NCBI GenBank assembly: GCA_004293505.1
Contig: RDYY01000005.1
Location: 1 to 15,223 of the forward strand
DNA from: Sphingobacteriia bacterium
GTDB lineage: Bacteria; Bacteroidota; Bacteroidia; Chitinophagales; Chitinophagaceae
Length of the DNA: 15,223 nucleotides
Direction of reading: 5' to 3'
A model generated the notes under the pieces. It was not told where the DNA came from and made no database searches. It saw only the letters and a program-made list of their open reading frames with translations. Position 1 is the first letter of the stretch. Each line of letters starts with the position of its first letter. A program made the position numbers and the translations under genes. Shown here piece by piece: positions 13,460-15,223 of this stretch.

Positions 13460-14443
13460 ATGAATACCATGCGTTGGACACTATCAGACATTGAATCCAT
13501 ATATGCTTTACCCCTTTTGACTTTGGTGCAAAAAGCTTCGGCCATTCACCAAACCCACCAGGACCCCCAAGAGGTTCAAGTGTGCACTTTGTTGAGCATC
13601 AAAACGGGCGGTTGTTCTGAGGACTGTGCCTATTGTCCCCAAGCTGCCCGCTACCAAACCGACATCAACGTGCAAGCTTTGATGAAAAAAGAAGATGTGT
13701 TGGCCTATGCAGAAAAGGCCAAGGCGGCTGGGAGTACCCGGTTTTGCATGGGTGCGGCTTGGCGCGAAGTCAGGGACAACCGCGATTTTGACCGTGTCTT
13801 GGAAATGGTAAAAGGTGTTAACCAGATGGGGATGGAAGTATGTTGCACACTGGGTATGTTGACCGCCGAACAAGCACAGAAACTAGCGGATGCCGGTTTA
13901 CATGCTTACAACCACAATTTGGACACGAGCAAAGAACATTATGGAGACATCATCACCACCAGAACCTATGAAGACCGCTTGGAAACCTTGGAGAATGTTC
14001 GACAAGCGGGCGTTACCGTTTGTTGCGGTGGCATCATAGGATTGGGAGAAACCCACCAAGACCGGATCCAAATGCTGCACACCCTTAGCAACCTGCCCAA
14101 AGTGCCCGAAAGTGTCCCCATCAATGCCTTGGTGCCCGTCAAAGGCACACCCCTGGGTGAAAACAGCAAAGTAGACATTTGGGACATGGTGCGCATGATT
14201 GCCACAGCCCGTATTTTGATGCCCCAAACCATGGTCAGGCTCAGTGCTGGCCGCAACGACATGAGCATTGCGGAACAAGCCCTGTGTTTTTTGGCTGGGG
14301 CCAATTCCATTTTTGCAGGGGATAAATTATTGACCACCCCTAACCCAGCATTTGACGAAGACCAAGCCATGTTTGAGTTGTTGGGATTAAAGCCCCGCGT
14401 AGCTTTCAAGGAAGAACCCGAGGCTGCTGAAGCCCATGCTTGA
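13460..14443 (+). CDS. bioB: Biotin synthase
   Basis: A radical SAM enzyme that inserts sulfur into dethiobiotin. From ATG 13460 it has 327 residues. The [4Fe-4S]/SAM motif [12 protein letters not shown] gives Cys52, Cys56 and Cys59. The [2Fe-2S] sulfur-donor cluster ligands are Cys96 ([10 protein letters not shown]), Cys128 (MEVCCT), Cys188 ([13 protein letters not shown]) and Arg260 (VRLSAGR), almost the same numbering as E. coli BioB. The frame is open back to an ATG at 13346 inside the pseudouridine synthase gene, but those residues are unlike BioB, so a start at 13460 (or 13469) is preferred. No other biotin genes are in the window. The stop TGA is followed at once by an in-frame TAA. 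Confidence 0.95.
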   Translation: MNTMRWTLSDIESIYALPLLTLVQKASAIHQTHQDPQEVQVCTLLSIKTGGCSEDCAYCPQAARYQTDINVQALMKKEDVLAYAEKAKAAGSTRFCMGAAWREVRDNRDFDRVLEMVKGVNQMGMEVCCTLGMLTAEQAQKLADAGLHAYNHNLDTSKEHYGDIITTRTYEDRLETLENVRQAGVTVCCGGIIGLGETHQDRIQMLHTLSNLPKVPESVPINALVPVKGTPLGENSKVDIWDMVRMIATARILMPQTMVRLSAGRNDMSIAEQALCFLAGANSIFAGDKLLTTPNPAFDEDQAMFELLGLKPRVAFKEEPEAAEAHA

Positions 14444-14494
14444 TAAGAAAATCCTAAAATAAGTTGACGCTAGGGCAGACTAAACACTGTTGCA

Positions 14495-14502
14495 TTAATT
14501 TG
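14495..14502 (+). promoter_or_regulatory. Weak -7 box candidate for the S8 protease gene
   Basis: TTAATTTG matches TAnnTTTG at five of six fixed positions and lies 17 bases before ATG 14520, a spacing similar to the nucleotidyltransferase promoter. The 76-base gap after bioB holds no terminator I can see, so read-through from bioB is also possible. Confidence 0.25.
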
Positions 14503-14519
14503 TGCCTAATTTCTATTGC

Positions 14520-15223
14520 ATGAAACAAACCCTGTTGGTCCTTTTGGGCATAAGCGTTGTTGTGTTGGCATGGGGACAAGACCATGTTTCACGCCAATGG
14601 TATTTGTTGGACCGAGATACCGATGGTTACCAAGGCATCAGCCTGGACAAAGCTTATCGCTTATTGGACTCTATGCAAAGGAAACCCCGAAAAGTTGTGG
14701 TGGCCATTTTGGATTCCGGCTTGGACACCTTGCACGAAGACCTGCGGACAAAAATTTGGCGCAACCCCAAAGAAATCCCTGGCAATGGCATAGACGACGA
14801 CAAAAACGGCTACATAGACGATCTCATGGGATGGAATTTTATTGGTGGCAAAAACGGCCAAAACATAGAGAAAGCGGGGGATGAAAAAGTACGGCTTTAC
14901 CATCGTTTCAAAACCAAATTTGACCAGCCAAATCTAGACACCCTTGCTTTCACTGCCAGAGAGAAAGAATTGTACCGCCAATGGAAAAGGGCTTCTGATG
15001 GGCTCAATTTCAGCGAGGCCGAAAAAGAGACCGTTCAATACATGGAAATGGCAGCCCGTTCCTTGAACCGCATAGACCGACTGCTTCAAGAAGAAATGCG
15101 CCGCAAAGAGTTTAGCCTGCAAGAAATGGAAGCTTTTGAACCCAGTTCCAAAATGGGCAAGGAAGCCAAGATGGCGTATGTGCGGTTGATTCAATTGATG
15201 GAATTGGATGGAGAAGAAAAAAA
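14520..15223 (+). CDS. Secreted subtilisin-like (S8) serine protease, N-terminal part, cut by window edge
   Basis: The frame is open from ATG 14520 to the last base (234 complete codons). A signal peptide is evident, MKQTLLVLLGISVVVLAWGQ, so the product is exported. VVVAILDSGLDTLHEDL (59-75) holds the catalytic Asp65 of subtilases. NGIDDDKNGYIDDLMGWNF follows, the Asp-rich segment typical of S8 proteases in this phylum. After that comes a long charged helical stretch, about 110-234 (many Glu, Lys and Arg), where the catalytic His block would be expected in short subtilases. Bacteroidota members often carry a large insertion here. The His and Ser blocks and any C-terminal sorting domain lie beyond the window, so activity cannot be confirmed. 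Confidence 0.88.
   Translation, partial: MKQTLLVLLGISVVVLAWGQDHVSRQWYLLDRDTDGYQGISLDKAYRLLDSMQRKPRKVVVAILDSGLDTLHEDLRTKIWRNPKEIPGNGIDDDKNGYIDDLMGWNFIGGKNGQNIEKAGDEKVRLYHRFKTKFDQPNLDTLAFTAREKELYRQWKRASDGLNFSEAEKETVQYMEMAARSLNRIDRLLQEEMRRKEFSLQEMEAFEPSSKMGKEAKMAYVRLIQLMELDGEEK

Noticed and set aside
1..15223. CRISPR arrays, insertion sequences, phage genes or att sites.
   Set aside because: No spaced direct repeats, transposase or integrase motifs, or flanking target duplications were seen; the gene content is ordinary chromosomal housekeeping apart from the items listed.

Overview
The window looks like a chromosomal segment of a Bacteroidota species, perhaps a Chitinophagia, Saprospiria or Sphingobacteriia relative. 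The grounds are the DAHP synthase-chorismate mutase fusion, clean matches to the Bacteroidota -7 promoter box TAnnTTTG, almost no Shine-Dalgarno sequences, and a one-piece S8 protease of the type common in that phylum. Both ends cut through genes: aroA on the left, a secreted subtilisin-like protease on the right. I see no mobile elements, CRISPR arrays, tRNA or rRNA.

Left half (1-7557, minus strand): one long aromatic amino acid operon. In transcription order it reads leader peptide, attenuator, pheA, class I aminotransferase, tyrA, a DEAD-box RNA helicase, DAHP synthase/chorismate mutase, aroB, aroA. Most junctions overlap by 1-8 bases. The enzymes supply the pathway entry step, two steps toward chorismate, chorismate to prephenate, and the Phe and Tyr branches. 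The helicase is the only member without an obvious metabolic role.

The standout feature is the 5' leader (7411-7557). An unannotated 26-codon ORF contains the run WFYFFYFYF: one Trp, five Phe and three Tyr in nine consecutive codons. It is followed by a perfect 9-bp GC-rich hairpin and eight U, ending three bases before the pheA ATG. A segment inside the leader ORF can pair with the ascending arm of that terminator (14 Watson-Crick pairs), giving a mutually exclusive antiterminator. This has all the parts of a ribosome-mediated transcription attenuator that could sense all three aromatic amino acids.

Middle (7598-9723): a small Ala/Asp-rich lipoprotein gene (minus) with a structured 3' region and an intrinsic terminator. 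Divergent from it is a two-gene unit: an ECF-type sigma factor, then a single-pass membrane protein with an anti-sigma-like N-terminus and an extracytoplasmic trypsin/HtrA-like protease domain carrying a full His-Asp-Ser triad.

Right (9733-15223): housekeeping genes in alternating directions. These are a sugar-nucleotide-type nucleotidyltransferase (minus), an ACC deaminase/D-cysteine desulfhydrase family PLP enzyme (plus), lipB (minus), an RluA-family pseudouridine synthase (plus), bioB (plus) and the truncated S8 protease (plus). Three transcription starts (leader peptide, lipB, RluA gene) show a perfect TAnnTTTG box exactly four bases before the ATG, which suggests leaderless mRNAs.
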